DNA of 64,000 bases from contig NZ_BPQV01000003.1 of assembly GCF_022179465.1 (NCBI RefSeq), positions 248,001 to 312,000 of the forward strand, in the 5' to 3' direction. Positions 1-8,688 of this stretch are shown one piece after another. The number at the start of each line of letters is the position of its first letter. Position 1 is the stretch's first letter. The translations under genes and the position numbers were made by a program. Source of the stretch: Methylobacterium organophilum. GTDB taxonomy: Bacteria > Pseudomonadota > Alphaproteobacteria > Rhizobiales > Beijerinckiaceae. The notes beneath the pieces were generated by a model. It did no database searches. It was not told the origin of the DNA and saw only the letters and a list, made by a program, of their open reading frames with translations.

Positions 1-2
1 AC

Positions 3-410
3 GGCCGCCGCGCCGAGGCCCTGGCGGACCGGGCCGGCGCCCGCTGCGACCCGCTCGGCTGCACCCTTGCGGCCCAGGGCGGCCTCGTCGTCGCCTATGT
101 CTCGGACAAGCGCGCCTTCCGCGAGGATTGCGCCCGCGCCGACATCGTCATCAGCGGGCGCAGCGCACCGCCGACCTGCGCCGCGCGCCTCGTGGTCGAC
201 CGGGGGACGCTCGAACGGCTCGGCGCCGTCGCGATCGACCTCAAGGGCGGCGCACCGGCCCTGACCGGCACGCGCGAGCAGGGCCGCAGCGCCCCCTGGC
301 GCCCGCCCCCCAGGGAGGCGGCCGTTCCGGCAGCGTCTCCCGCCGCGAAACCCGAGGCGGAGGACGGCGCCGAAGAGGCGCCGCCCGCCCCGGAGGAGCG
401 GCTTCAGTAG
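3..410 (+). CDS. comEC: ComEC/Rec2-type DNA uptake channel, C-terminal end only
   Basis: An open frame enters from the left edge and stops at 408-410. The visible 135 residues begin [12 protein letters not shown] and contain a conserved C-terminal stretch with CARADIVIS and [12 protein letters not shown]-like text, typical of the end of ComEC/Rec2 competence proteins in Rhizobiales. The family forms the inner-membrane channel for single-stranded DNA uptake; the membrane part lies outside the window. The tail is rich in Pro, Ala and Glu and is probably disordered. It converges on lexA: the two stop codons overlap by a few bases (404-410). The call rests on remembered family text for the C-terminus only. 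Confidence 0.7.
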   Translation, partial: GRRAEALADRAGARCDPLGCTLAAQGGLVVAYVSDKRAFREDCARADIVISGRSAPPTCAARLVVDRGTLERLGAVAIDLKGGAPALTGTREQGRSAPWRPPPREAAVPAASPAAKPEAEDGAEEAPPAPEERLQ

Positions 411-1138
411 CGGCGCACGAGGCTGACGAGGCGGCCCTGGATGCGCACCCGGTCCGGGCCGAGCACCCGCGTCTCGTAGGCCGGGTTCGCCGCCTCCAGC
501 GCGATCGAGGAGCCGCGCTTGCGCAGGCGCTTCAGCGTCGCCTCCTCGTCGTCGATCAGCGCCACGATGATGTCGCCGGTATTGGCCGTGTCCTGCTTGC
601 GGATCACCACGAAGTCGCCGTCGAGGATGCCGGCCTCGATCATCGAGTCGCCGCGCACTTCGAGGGCGTAATGCTCGCCCCCCGAGAGGAAGTCCGGCGA
701 CATCACGAAGGAATGGCTCGGGTTCTGGATCGCGGTGATCGGCGTGCCGGCGGCAATCCGGCCCATCACGGGGATCGAGACCATGCGGTCGTCGATCTCG
801 GTGCTGACCGCCGCGGGCGGGCGGGCCGGGGGCTGCTTGGCGCGGCCGCCCTCGACCACGCTGGGGGTGAAGCGCCGCACCTCGGCGGGCGGGCCCGAAC
901 GCTCCGGCGGCCGGCCGCCCGCAACCTCGGGCACCCGCAGGATCTCGATGGCGCGGGCGCGGTTCGGCAGCCGGCGCAGGAAGCCCCGCTCCTCCAGCGC
1001 CGTGATCAGGCGGTGGATGCCGGATTTCGACTTGAGATCGAGGGCATCCTTCATCTCGTCGAACGAGGGCGGCACGCCGCTCTCGCTCATCCTGGCCTGG
1101 ATGAACTGGAGCAATTCCAGCTGCTTGCGCGTGAGCAT
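404..1138 (-). CDS. lexA: LexA repressor, SOS response regulator
   Basis: A 244-residue LexA. The N-terminal winged helix-turn-helix begins [14 protein letters not shown] and the C-terminal S24 peptidase half carries self-cleavage chemistry. The scissile Ala130-Gly131 bond sits in GRIAAGTP, the nucleophile Ser165 in RGDSMIEAG, and the general base Lys203 in TLKRL. The linker between halves (residues about 70-120) is long and Pro/Arg-rich, as in alphaproteobacteria. The frame is open upstream to 1189, but the ATG at 1138 matches the family start and follows a GAAGGG ribosome site. An SOS box 70 bp upstream implies autorepression. LexA represses DNA-repair genes until RecA filaments trigger its autocleavage. 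Confidence 0.97.
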   Translation of the reverse strand: MLTRKQLELLQFIQARMSESGVPPSFDEMKDALDLKSKSGIHRLITALEERGFLRRLPNRARAIEILRVPEVAGGRPPERSGPPAEVRRFTPSVVEGGRAKQPPARPPAAVSTEIDDRMVSIPVMGRIAAGTPITAIQNPSHSFVMSPDFLSGGEHYALEVRGDSMIEAGILDGDFVVIRKQDTANTGDIIVALIDDEEATLKRLRKRGSSIALEAANPAYETRVLGPDRVRIQGRLVSLVRRY

Positions 1139-1207
1139 GCGCGACCCTTCACGAAGCCGGGGCGCGGATCCCGCGCACCTCGGAAACAAAACGCGAACAC
1201 GTTAAAC

Positions 1208-1222
1208 GTTCCGCAAGTGTTC
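1208..1222 (-). promoter_or_regulatory. SOS box (LexA operator) upstream of lexA
   Basis: On the plus strand this reads GTTC, seven bases, GTTC (1208-1211 and 1219-1222), that is GAAC-N7-GAAC on the lexA strand. This direct-repeat form is the known alphaproteobacterial LexA operator. It lies 70 bp upstream of the lexA start, where autorepression is expected. Confidence 0.88.
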
Positions 1223-1442
1223 CGCAAGCAGCGGGCTTCCCCCGACCGCCTTCGACATGAAAGATTCTGCCCGGATCGCCCCGCGCGGCAGGAGCACGAC
1301 GTCGCGCGCCGTTACATCCCGCCCGCGACGACGCGGAGTCGGGTTTGACGCCGCCGCTTGTTGCGGTGCAAATCGCCATGGGCAGAATAGTGCGCCCCCC
1401 GGGCGAATCGATGCCGGCGGAAGGCGACTCTCAAAGGGTGGA

Positions 1443-2183
1443 ATGATGCGGAAGGTGCAACCAGATGCCGCGACCGCGCTGAGCGGCCTCCTGCATGACG
1501 GCATGACCATCATGGCCGGCGGCTTCGGGCTCTGCGGCATCCCCGACGAGCTGATCGCCGCGATCCAGGAATCCGGCGTCAAGGACCTCACTGTCGTCTC
1601 GAACAATGCCGGCATCGACAATGTCGGCCTCGGCAAGCTGCTCGCCACCCGCCAGATCAAGAAGATGATCTCGTCCTATGTCGGCGAGAACAAGGAATTC
1701 GCCCGCCAGTATCTCGGCGGCGAGCTCGAGATCGAGTTCAACCCCCAGGGCACGCTCGCCGAGCGCATCCGCGCCGGAGGCGCCGGCATCCCGGCCTTCT
1801 ACACCAAGACCGGCGTCGGCACCCTGGTGGCCGAGGGCAAGGACGTGCGCACGTTCGACGGCGAGGAATACGTGATGGAGCGCGGGCTCTTCGCGGATCT
1901 CGCCATCGTGCATGCCTGGAAGGGCGATACCGAAGGCAACCTCGTCTACCGGAAGACCGCGCGCAACTTCAATCCGATGATGGCGACCGCCGCCAAGGTG
2001 ACGGTGGCGCAGGTCGAGCACCTGGTCGAGGCCGGCGAGATCGACGGGGACCACATCCACACGCCGGGCATCTTCATCAAGCGCATCCTGCACGTGCCGA
2101 TCCGCGAGAAGCAGATCGAGCAGCGCACCGTGCGCAAGCGCAAGGATGCCGAGCCGGCCGCGGCCGGTGGCGGCCAGATCTGA
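1443..2183 (+). CDS. scoA: 3-oxoacid CoA-transferase, subunit A
   Basis: A 246-residue alpha subunit of succinyl-CoA:3-ketoacid CoA-transferase, which moves CoA from succinyl-CoA to acetoacetate during ketone-body or polyhydroxybutyrate turnover. The CoA-transferase family I signature is visible near the N-terminus ([17 protein letters not shown]). Length matches the family. The frame is open back to 1257, but AAAGGGTGGA precedes two adjacent ATGs at 1443 and 1446, and family proteins start here (MRKVQ). The beta subunit follows 20 bp downstream, so the two form an operon. The last 15 residues are a Lys/Ala/Gly-rich tail. Cytoplasmic. Confidence 0.95.
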   Translation: MMRKVQPDAATALSGLLHDGMTIMAGGFGLCGIPDELIAAIQESGVKDLTVVSNNAGIDNVGLGKLLATRQIKKMISSYVGENKEFARQYLGGELEIEFNPQGTLAERIRAGGAGIPAFYTKTGVGTLVAEGKDVRTFDGEEYVMERGLFADLAIVHAWKGDTEGNLVYRKTARNFNPMMATAAKVTVAQVEHLVEAGEIDGDHIHTPGIFIKRILHVPIREKQIEQRTVRKRKDAEPAAAGGGQI

Positions 2184-2203
2184 TCGAGGGAGAGGAGAGT
2201 ATC

Positions 2204-2863
2204 ATGGCCTGGACCCGCGATCAGATGGCCGAGCGCGCCGCCAAGGAGCTGAGGGACGGTTACTACGTCAATCTCGGCATCGGCATCCCGACGCTCGTCT
2301 CGAACTACATCCCCGAGGGCATGACCGTGCAGCTCCAGTCGGAGAACGGGATGCTCGGCATGGGCCCCTTCCCCTACGAGGGCGAGGAGGACCCGGATCT
2401 CATCAACGCCGGCAAGCAGACCATCACGGCGCTGCCGACCACGAGCTATTTCTCCTCCGCCGATTCCTTCGGGATGATCCGCGGCGGCCACATCAACCTG
2501 TCCATCCTCGGCGCCATGCAGGTCGCCCAGAACGGCGACCTCGCCAACTGGATGATCCCGGGCAAGATGGTGAAGGGCATGGGCGGCGCCATGGATCTCG
2601 TGGCCGGCGTCAAGAAGGTCGTGGTGGTGATGGAGCATGTCGCCAAGAACAAGGACGGCTCGGAGAGCCCGAAGCTCCTGAAGAGCTGCGACCTGCCGCT
2701 CACCGGCACGCAGGTGGTCGACATGGTCATCACCGATCTCGGCGTCTTCACCATCGACAAGAAGGGCGATGGCGGCATGACCCTGGTCGAGCTCGCCGAG
2801 GGCGTCACCGAGGACGAGGTCCGCGCGAAGACCGAGGCCGCGTTCACGACGGCCCTGCGCTGA
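2204..2863 (+). CDS. scoB: 3-oxoacid CoA-transferase, subunit B
   Basis: A 219-residue beta subunit, partner of the preceding scoA product. It carries the family signature LQSENG; the Glu forms the covalent glutamyl-CoA intermediate. The glycine-rich stretch NLGIGIPTL near residue 25 is also typical. A GGGAGAGGAGAG ribosome site lies just upstream of the ATG. The scoAB pair is followed by a hairpin that probably ends the transcript. Cytoplasmic. Confidence 0.96.
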   Translation: MAWTRDQMAERAAKELRDGYYVNLGIGIPTLVSNYIPEGMTVQLQSENGMLGMGPFPYEGEEDPDLINAGKQTITALPTTSYFSSADSFGMIRGGHINLSILGAMQVAQNGDLANWMIPGKMVKGMGGAMDLVAGVKKVVVVMEHVAKNKDGSESPKLLKSCDLPLTGTQVVDMVITDLGVFTIDKKGDGGMTLVELAEGVTEDEVRAKTEAAFTTALR

Positions 2864-2883
2864 GGCGCCTCCCGGCAGGCGCC
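2864..2883 (+). terminator. Hairpin after scoAB
   Basis: Perfect 7-bp inverted arms GGCGCCT and AGGCGCC with a 6-base loop begin at the base after the scoB stop codon and are followed by CCGTTTCG. The position fits a transcription terminator. The T-run is short, as is common in very GC-rich genomes. Confidence 0.5.
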
Positions 2884-3023
2884 CCGTTTCGGGACGCCCG
2901 CCGGCCCGCAGCCCTTGCCATGGCTAAGCGGGCATTAAGCCGACTCGTCGAAAAGTCGCGATCGGAGATTCGGGCGCCATCGGTGCCCGGCTCCGATCAG
3001 CGGACGAGACGAGAGTGTTGCGT

Positions 3024-3443
3024 ATGCGTAGCGTTTCGACGGCGGACAACGTCATTCCCTTCCGTCGCCCGGCCGGCAAGCCGAACACGAGCTTCCAGGG
3101 CGGTTCCGCGGCCTTCGCGTTCCAGCCGAGCCCGGCCCATGTCCGGGCGCGCGCCGAGCAGCGCAGCCTGATGGAGGCGGTCTACGCCTCCGGCGGCCTG
3201 ACCCTCGCCGCCGAGGACCGGGACAACAAGCTCCTCGCCTCCCGTCTCCAGGTCTACGGCTTCCTCGTCATCGAGGAGGTCGGGGAGGACGGCAGCCTGC
3301 GCCGCCTGCGCCCGTCCGAGGCGGTGCGCGCCCGCCCGGAGCGGCCCTGGCGCCTCTCGAAGGCCGGCTACGGCAGCGACCTCTCCGTCACCATCCCCTC
3401 GACGGAAAGCTTCCTCTTCGAGCAGGCCGGCCTCCCGGCCTGA
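3024..3443 (+). CDS. Conserved hypothetical protein, 139 aa
   Basis: No function recognised. The 139-residue product is basic at the N-terminus (DNVIPFRRPAGK) and predicted cytoplasmic, with no membrane segment or signal peptide. The middle (residues about 45-80) looks like a compact helix-strand fold. A GTG at 3015 could also start it; the ATG at 3024 is chosen because GAGAG lies eight bases upstream. Codon use is like the neighbours, so it is probably a real core gene. It is monocistronic or read with the bestrophin-like gene 26 bp downstream. Confidence 0.7.
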   Translation: MRSVSTADNVIPFRRPAGKPNTSFQGGSAAFAFQPSPAHVRARAEQRSLMEAVYASGGLTLAAEDRDNKLLASRLQVYGFLVIEEVGEDGSLRRLRPSEAVRARPERPWRLSKAGYGSDLSVTIPSTESFLFEQAGLPA

Positions 3444-3469
3444 CGCGAGGCCCGGAAAGGCCGGAAACC

Positions 3470-4393
3470 ATGGTCGTCCGCCCCCGCCCCGGCCTGTTCG
3501 AGATCCTGTTCACCCTGCGCGGGTCGATCCTGCCGGAGGTGGCGCCCAAGGTGATCGGCATCGCGGCGGTGGCCTGCGGCGTGGTGGCGGTCGAGCGGCA
3601 CTGGCCCCATCCCTTCCCGGAAGCGGCGGGCATCGGCCCCTTCACCCTGATCGGGCTCGCCCTCTCGATCTTCCTGAGCTTCCGCAACAACGCCTGCTAC
3701 GACCGCTGGTGGGAGGCGCGCCGGGCCTGGGGCCAGCTCATCACCGAGACGCGCAACCTCGCCCGCACCCTGCCGGCCCTGCTCGCGGGCCCGGAGCAGG
3801 AGGCGCGGCGGCAGCGCTGCCTGCGCCGCGTCTGCGCCTTCACCCACGCCCTGCATGCCCGCCTGCGCGGCGGGGACGAAGCCGCGGCGGCAGGGCCCTG
3901 GCTGCCGCCGGCGGAGGCGGCGCTTCTGCCGGGCCGCCCGAGCCCGGCGGACGCGACCCTCACCGCTCTCATGGCCGATCTCGGCGAGGGCATGCGGGCC
4001 GGCGCCCATGGCGAGGTCGGCCTCGGCCTCCTCGAACGCCCGATCGCGGCCCTCGCGCAGGTCCAGGCGATCTGCGAGCGTATCCAGGGCACGCCGCTGC
4101 CCTTCGCCTACACCCTGCTGCTCTACCGCACGGCCTGGCTCTACTGCCTGCTCCTGCCCTTCGGCCTGGCGGCGACCCTCGGCTGGGCGACGCCCATCGC
4201 CGCGGCCCTCGTGGCCTATACCTTCTTCGGCCTCGACGCCCTCGGCGACCAGCTGGAAGAGCCCTTCGGAACGGACGCCAACGACCTTCCCCTCGACGCC
4301 CTGCTGCACGTGGTCGACGCCACGATCCTCGACGCCCTGGGCGAGCCCCTCCCGGCGCCCCCGGCGCGGGCCCATGCCCATATCCTTAACTGA
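3470..4393 (+). CDS. Bestrophin-like family (UPF0187) membrane protein
   Basis: A 307-residue integral membrane protein of the bestrophin-like family, whose members form pentameric anion or cation channels. Hydrophobic segments appear at about residues 25-43, 55-72, 205-230 and 230-250. Family landmarks are the FRNNACYDRWWEARRAWG stretch after the second segment and the C-terminal EEPFGTDANDLPLD motif. Length matches bacterial members. The transported ion cannot be read from sequence. A palindromic GC-rich stretch follows the stop but no clear T-run. Confidence 0.88.
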   Translation: MVVRPRPGLFEILFTLRGSILPEVAPKVIGIAAVACGVVAVERHWPHPFPEAAGIGPFTLIGLALSIFLSFRNNACYDRWWEARRAWGQLITETRNLARTLPALLAGPEQEARRQRCLRRVCAFTHALHARLRGGDEAAAAGPWLPPAEAALLPGRPSPADATLTALMADLGEGMRAGAHGEVGLGLLERPIAALAQVQAICERIQGTPLPFAYTLLLYRTAWLYCLLLPFGLAATLGWATPIAAALVAYTFFGLDALGDQLEEPFGTDANDLPLDALLHVVDATILDALGEPLPAPPARAHAHILN

Positions 4394-4619
4394 GGTCGCC
4401 CCCTGAGGGCGCCGCCCGCCGGTCGGAGCGGGCACGCTCCCGCGACCGGAAGGACCGGCCTTCGGCGCTCACGCGCGCAAGCTCCCACGAAACACCCTGG
4501 CCCGTGGCCCTCCGCGGGGGGATCACGGGGCCGCGAACCAGGGGCTTCGTGGGAGCAGACGGCCTCGAGCGGTCTTCAGCGACCGCCCTCGGCCATCGCG
4601 AAGGCCCGGAGGGCCAGCC

Positions 4620-4838
4620 TTACTTGCCGGTCACGCCGCCGAGGACGCCGCCCACGGCACCGAGCACCTTGTCGAGGAGCCCCCCGACCAAGCCGCCGAC
4701 CTGATCGACCGTCCCGGAAACCGCGCCGAGCTCCTGGCTGAGATCGACCCCGAGCCCGAGGCCGACACCGAGGCCACCCCCGACCTCGTCGAGCTCCGCA
4801 GCGTTCAGCTCGCGGACCGTATCGATGTTCTGCGACAT
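4620..4838 (-). CDS. Double-glycine leader peptide precursor 1 (bacteriocin/microcin-like)
   Basis: A 72-residue precursor. Residues 1-21 form a double-glycine leader (RELNAAELDEVGG) of the type cut by C39 peptidases. The rest is almost only Gly, Leu and Val with a few charges and ends in Lys, with GxxxG-like spacing (VGGLVGGLLDKVLGAVGG) as in glycine-zipper membrane-active peptides. It is a close paralogue of the peptide at 6973-7194: leader and cleavage positions coincide exactly. A TAGGAG ribosome site lies upstream. No cysteines, so unmodified class II-like. Export is expected through the HlyD/C39 system at 7407-10827. Bacteriocin or signal function is inferred; no immunity gene was recognised. 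Confidence 0.82.
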   Translation of the reverse strand: MSQNIDTVRELNAAELDEVGGGLGVGLGLGVDLSQELGAVSGTVDQVGGLVGGLLDKVLGAVGGVLGGVTGK

Positions 4839-5477
4839 AGTTTTTCTCCTAGATGATCAGACTATAGGACAAGACTATCCCATAGCCACAGAGAGAAGCG
4901 CTCTAAGAAACGCCTCTGCCCGATAAAGGAGCACGGCCGGCAGAGAGCATCAACCCACGCATTTTCGCGGAAATGCTGCGGCGAACAATTCGGTTGCGGA
5001 CGATTTATGCCGAGTTATCCTTGGAAATAGCCTCCATCTCCCTCGTAAATTTGCCCTTTCTCGATCCCGCGCCGGCTTGCCACGCTGGGTTGTGGGGAAT
5101 CTGCCCGCGGCGGGGCGTGGCGGGGGACGCGGGCGCTAAGGCTCTGTTCCCGGGTGAGAAACGAACCGAGGCTGCGGCGGCCTGCCGCAGGCGGGCTCGG
5201 GATGACCTGCGCGGCCGCGCCGCACAGCATCGCGCACCCCACAGAGACGACCTTAACCAATTGTATTGCAAAGATTTTTCCGGAAGGCTCCCGGATCGCG
5301 CGCCGCCTTCGCCGTCTCGCGGACGCGAAATCGGAAGCGTGACGGAAATGTGGCACCTCTCCCCCGGACGCGTCGTCCGGCCGCCCGATGGCCGCTTCGG
5401 CCGGCGCACGGCGCTCCGCGAACCCGAGAGCGGCGGCCGCGGCCGAAGGCGAACCGGGCCGTCTCCCCGGATTCGCC
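4839..5477. other. Intergenic, no gene seen
   Basis: About 640 bp between the peptide 1 start and the AraC-type gene end. The first 150 bp (to about 5000) are AT-richer than the surroundings and probably hold the peptide 1 promoter on the minus strand. Reading frames of 130-177 residues cross the remainder on both strands, but they are Arg/Pro-rich and match nothing recognisable. Confidence 0.6.
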
Positions 5478-6482
5478 TCAGATCCCCGCATCGAAGGCAG
5501 CGCTGACCCGGGCGGCGCGGGCGACCTCCCGCGGGGTCACGCCCAGGACGCGCCGGAAGGTCTTGGCCATCTGGCTGGCATCGGTGAAGCCCGCCTGGCT
5601 TGCCACCGCGCGCAGGCTCGGCGCCCCCGCTTCGATCAGATCGCGGGCCCGGTAGACCCGCTCGCGCAGGATGTACTGGTGCGGCGTCAGGCCGAACGAG
5701 GCCTTGAAGGCGCGCACGAGGTGGCCGACGCTCATGCCCGCGGCATCCGCGAGTTGCGGCAGGCCGAGGGGCTGCGTGAGATGCGCGCCGATCAGCGCGC
5801 GCAATTCCGCCGCCTTGGTCGAGTGCAGCCGGGGCGCCGCCCGCGGGACCGGCGCCGCCCGCTCCGAGAACATCCGGAGCAGGGCGGTGGCGATGCTCTC
5901 GACCAGCACCGGACCGCCGGGGCAGCCCGCCTGCAGGTCGGCGGAGACGGCCAGCAGGAGATGCGCCACGGCGGAGCGCGCCTCCGAAGGGAGGAACTGC
6001 GTCCGCACCCCGAGCTTCTGCACCGGCTCGTGCGAGAGCCGCTCCACCGCCTCCGGAGCCAGCTTCAGAGTGAGGTTCCGGAACGAGCCTTCCCAGGCCC
6101 CGACGACTTCGGAGCCGGGCTCCAGCACCGCGATGTTATCCCCTTGGAAATGATGGCTCTCGCCAGCGCAGGTGAAGGTCTGACGCCCCGGCGAAAGAGA
6201 AAGACCGAACTGCACCCCCTGCTGGGTCAGGGCGACGCGGCCGCGGGGGCCGAGCACCACGTCGGTGAAGCCGATGCCGCACCAACCCTGCTCGGCGCTG
6301 TTGCCGAGCACGGCATCGACATCCCCATCGAGATCCACCCTGCAACCGTAATCGTTGTAGTGGACCTTCATGGCCGGCATGCTCCCTCCCGCGTGGCCGG
6401 CCGCGTCCCAGACCTCGCGAAGCGCGGCCGAAGCAATCGTCTTCAACTTGGTTCCGGCGACGATCTTGTCGATATCGCGCAC
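5478..6482 (-). CDS. AraC-family transcriptional regulator
   Basis: A 334-residue regulator. The C-terminal AraC/XylS DNA-binding domain (about residues 232-330) has both helix-turn-helix units: LPQLADAAGMSVGHLVRAFKA and LRAVASQAGFTDASQMAKTFRR. The N-terminal 210 residues resemble the cupin-like sensing part of AraC proteins (LSPGRQTFTCAGESHHF). The gene lies between two paralogous bacteriocin-like peptide genes and next to their exporter, so it is the obvious candidate regulator of this locus. Its ligand is unknown. It is divergent from peptide 2 across a 490-bp AT-rich gap. Confidence 0.88.
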   Translation of the reverse strand: MRDIDKIVAGTKLKTIASAALREVWDAAGHAGGSMPAMKVHYNDYGCRVDLDGDVDAVLGNSAEQGWCGIGFTDVVLGPRGRVALTQQGVQFGLSLSPGRQTFTCAGESHHFQGDNIAVLEPGSEVVGAWEGSFRNLTLKLAPEAVERLSHEPVQKLGVRTQFLPSEARSAVAHLLLAVSADLQAGCPGGPVLVESIATALLRMFSERAAPVPRAAPRLHSTKAAELRALIGAHLTQPLGLPQLADAAGMSVGHLVRAFKASFGLTPHQYILRERVYRARDLIEAGAPSLRAVASQAGFTDASQMAKTFRRVLGVTPREVARAARVSAAFDAGI

Positions 6483-6972
6483 CGGCGAAAAGCCCCACCC
6501 TCGGCCCGACAGAAGATTCGCCGCGTGAGCTCGGCCATTTTCCCGGAGCGAGGAGAATTTGGTTCTTAATCAGCCCCATTCCGTGTGAGGATTTCTCATT
6601 TTATGCAAAAGACCACTCGGCCTACGACACTGCGACAATCTGTCAGCACCATCAAAATTTTTCTTGCAATCTCAGTATTTTAGCGAGGCTCCATCGACTT
6701 CGACGATCCGCGATCAATTTTCGACCAAACCAGACCGCCAGACACAACCAAGCCGAGAACTTGTCTAGGCGAGCCCGAACACGGCGCTTGCGATCAAAAA
6801 ACGCCGTTTCGCCACAATCCGGCATCGCGGGCTTCACAAAGGCTAATTTTCACCCTTGCTGACACAATCCACCGATGTACCTTGATCGACAGGAAGCAAC
6901 TCCAAGCAGCGCTTCCGTATCGTCTAGCGCGAGGCAAGACTAACGCGCCACAATCTTTCAGGAGATACACGC
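6483..6972. promoter_or_regulatory. AT-rich divergent control region, AraC-type gene and peptide 2
   Basis: 490 bp between divergent genes, clearly richer in A and T than the rest of the window. No conserved gene was seen; a 61-residue minus-strand frame (6652-6837) shows no supporting features. The region must hold both promoters and is the natural place for the AraC-type protein to bind. An AGGAG ribosome site precedes the peptide 2 start. Confidence 0.6.
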
Positions 6973-7194
6973 ATGACCGAGAAGTTCGACACCATCCGTG
7001 AGCTGGACGCGACCGAGCTCGACGCCGTGGGCGGTGGCCTGTCGCTGGGCCTGGGGCTCGATTTGGACCTCAGCAAGGAGCTGGGGGCTGTCTCCGGCGT
7101 GGTCGATCAGGTCGGCGGACTTGTGGGCGGGACCCTCGACAAGGTCCTCGGAGCCGTGGGCGGTCTCCTCGGAGGCCTGCTCGGCGGCAAGTAG
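6973..7194 (+). CDS. Double-glycine leader peptide precursor 2 (bacteriocin/microcin-like)
   Basis: A 73-residue precursor paralogous to peptide 1. The leader MTEKFDTIRELDATELDAVGG ends in Gly20-Gly21 at the same positions as peptide 1. The mature part begins with alternating Leu, Gly and Asp (GLGLDLDLSKELGAV) and continues as a Gly/Leu/Val glycine-zipper-like region (DKVLGAVGGLLGGLLGG) ending in Lys. CAGGAG lies nine bases upstream of the ATG. The exporter genes follow 212 bp downstream on the same strand past two hairpins, so peptide and exporter probably share a promoter with attenuated read-through. The killing or signalling role is inferred from architecture. Confidence 0.85.
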   Translation: MTEKFDTIRELDATELDAVGGGLSLGLGLDLDLSKELGAVSGVVDQVGGLVGGTLDKVLGAVGGLLGGLLGGK

Positions 7195-7213
7195 GCGCCC
7201 GCGCTCCCGAACG

Positions 7214-7255
7214 GCATCGGCCTGGCCGATGCGCGCGGCAGGCCCCCGGCCTGCC
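7214..7255 (+). terminator. Two tandem hairpins between peptide 2 and its exporter
   Basis: Two perfect 8-bp stems with 3-base loops: GCATCGGC/GCCGATGC (7214-7232) and GGCAGGCC/GGCCTGCC (7237-7255), the second followed by GCCTTTCG. Such a pair downstream of a small precursor gene suggests partial termination or mRNA stabilisation, keeping peptide output above exporter output. Function inferred. Confidence 0.6.
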
Positions 7256-7406
7256 GCCTTTCGTTCGTCCGCCGCGATGTCTTCCCGCAGGCCGGACGGG
7301 GCGTCGTTCCCTCCCCTTCACCCGCGGGCGCCCTGCGCCTATCAGGGGCACGCCAAGACGCCCGGGGCGCGGCCCGCCGCGCCCTCCACGCCAATCCCGA
7401 GGAGCG

Positions 7407-8684
7407 ATGCGGTCATCCCTGTTCCGCCGCGAGGTCGCCGAAGCCCGCAAGGAGGCATGGCTCGGCGAAGCCCAGATCGCGCAGCCGCTGCCGATCCGGC
7501 TGGTGACCGGAATCTGCCTCGCCCTCGTCCTCTGCGCGATCCTCTACGCGGCGCTCGGGACCTATACCCGCCGGATCCACGCCCAGGGCCTGCTCACGCC
7601 GAATATCGGCCTGATCACGGTGGCGAGCCCCGTCGCCGGCCGGGTGATCAGCTCCGGCGTGAAGGAGGGCGACCGGGTCGAGCGCGGACGCCTGCTCTAC
7701 ACCCTCGATCTCGACGCGGTCTCCTCCAACGGCCCGACGCAGGAGCGCGTCATCGACGAGCTCGGCCGGCAGAAGGAGAGCGTCCTGCGCCAGCGCAACG
7801 CGCGGGCCTCCATGGCCGAGACCGAGAAGAAGGCCCTGCAGGAGCAGCTCGCCAATCTCGAAGCGCAGTCGAGCCAGCTCGACGAGCAGATCAAGCTGCA
7901 GGAACAGCTCGTCGTCCCCCTCAAGGACCGGGTCGACGTGCTGGCCAAGGCGGTCTCCAACGGCCTCGCCCGGGCCGGCGACCTGCAGAGCCAGAACTAC
8001 CTCTACATGCAGGCGAGCTCGCAGCTCGCCACCTTCCGCCAGACGGCCCTGCAGCTCGTCGGCAAGATCGGGGACATCCGGGCCAACCTGGCCTCCTTCG
8101 ACGACAAGCTCACCCGCGACCTCGCCGAGATGGACCGCGCCGCCGCGCAGCTGGAGCAGCAGAAGGCCGAGAGCGAGGCCCGGCGCAGCATCGAGATCCG
8201 GGCGCCGGAAGCCGGCATCCTCACCTCGATCCGCGTGCAGGCCGGCCAGGGGGTCGCGGCCGGCGCGACGCTGCTGACGCTGCTGCCGAGCGAGGGCCGC
8301 CTCCAGGTGAACCTGTTCGTGGAATCCTCGGCGATCGGCTTCATCGACACCGGCGAGCCGGTGATGCTGCGCTACGCGGCCTTCCCGTTCCAGCGCTTCG
8401 GCCTCTACCGGGGCGTCGTCACCGAGGTGACCCGGGCGCCCCTCGATGCCGCCGACGCGCCGGACGACGCCGACACCAAGAAGCGGGCGGCCGACGGCCT
8501 CTACCGCATCGTGGTGCGCCCCGACGAGGACGGCGTGATCGCCTATGGCGAGAAGCGCCGGCTCGAAGCGGGCATGCGGGTGGAGGCCGACATCGCGCTG
8601 GAGAAGCGCCCCCTCTACCGCTGGCTGTTCGATCCCCTCTACCGGGTGAAGCGCAGCGTCGATCTCGTCACGCAGGGCGGCTGA
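7407..8684 (+). CDS. HlyD-family membrane fusion protein (peptide secretion adaptor)
   Basis: A 425-residue periplasmic adaptor. One N-terminal membrane helix (about residues 32-52, GICLALVLCAILYAAL) is followed by a biotinyl-lipoyl-like strand pair (VASPVAGRVISSGVKEGDRV), a long alpha-helical coiled coil (about 105-240, rich in Gln, Glu, Leu), the second half of the lipoyl fold (IRAPEAGILTSIRVQAGQGV) and a beta-barrel end. GAGGAG precedes the ATG. The stop is five bases before the GTG of the C39 ABC exporter, so the two are translationally coupled. With an outer-membrane channel (not seen here) they would form a type I secretion route for the double-glycine peptides. Confidence 0.93.
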   Translation: MRSSLFRREVAEARKEAWLGEAQIAQPLPIRLVTGICLALVLCAILYAALGTYTRRIHAQGLLTPNIGLITVASPVAGRVISSGVKEGDRVERGRLLYTLDLDAVSSNGPTQERVIDELGRQKESVLRQRNARASMAETEKKALQEQLANLEAQSSQLDEQIKLQEQLVVPLKDRVDVLAKAVSNGLARAGDLQSQNYLYMQASSQLATFRQTALQLVGKIGDIRANLASFDDKLTRDLAEMDRAAAQLEQQKAESEARRSIEIRAPEAGILTSIRVQAGQGVAAGATLLTLLPSEGRLQVNLFVESSAIGFIDTGEPVMLRYAAFPFQRFGLYRGVVTEVTRAPLDAADAPDDADTKKRAADGLYRIVVRPDEDGVIAYGEKRRLEAGMRVEADIALEKRPLYRWLFDPLYRVKRSVDLVTQGG

Positions 8685-8688
8685 TTTC

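Noticed and set aside
4973-5506. 177-residue plus-strand frame in the gap after peptide 1
   Set aside because: Arg/Pro-rich, no ribosome site, no motif; its end overlaps the AraC-type gene.
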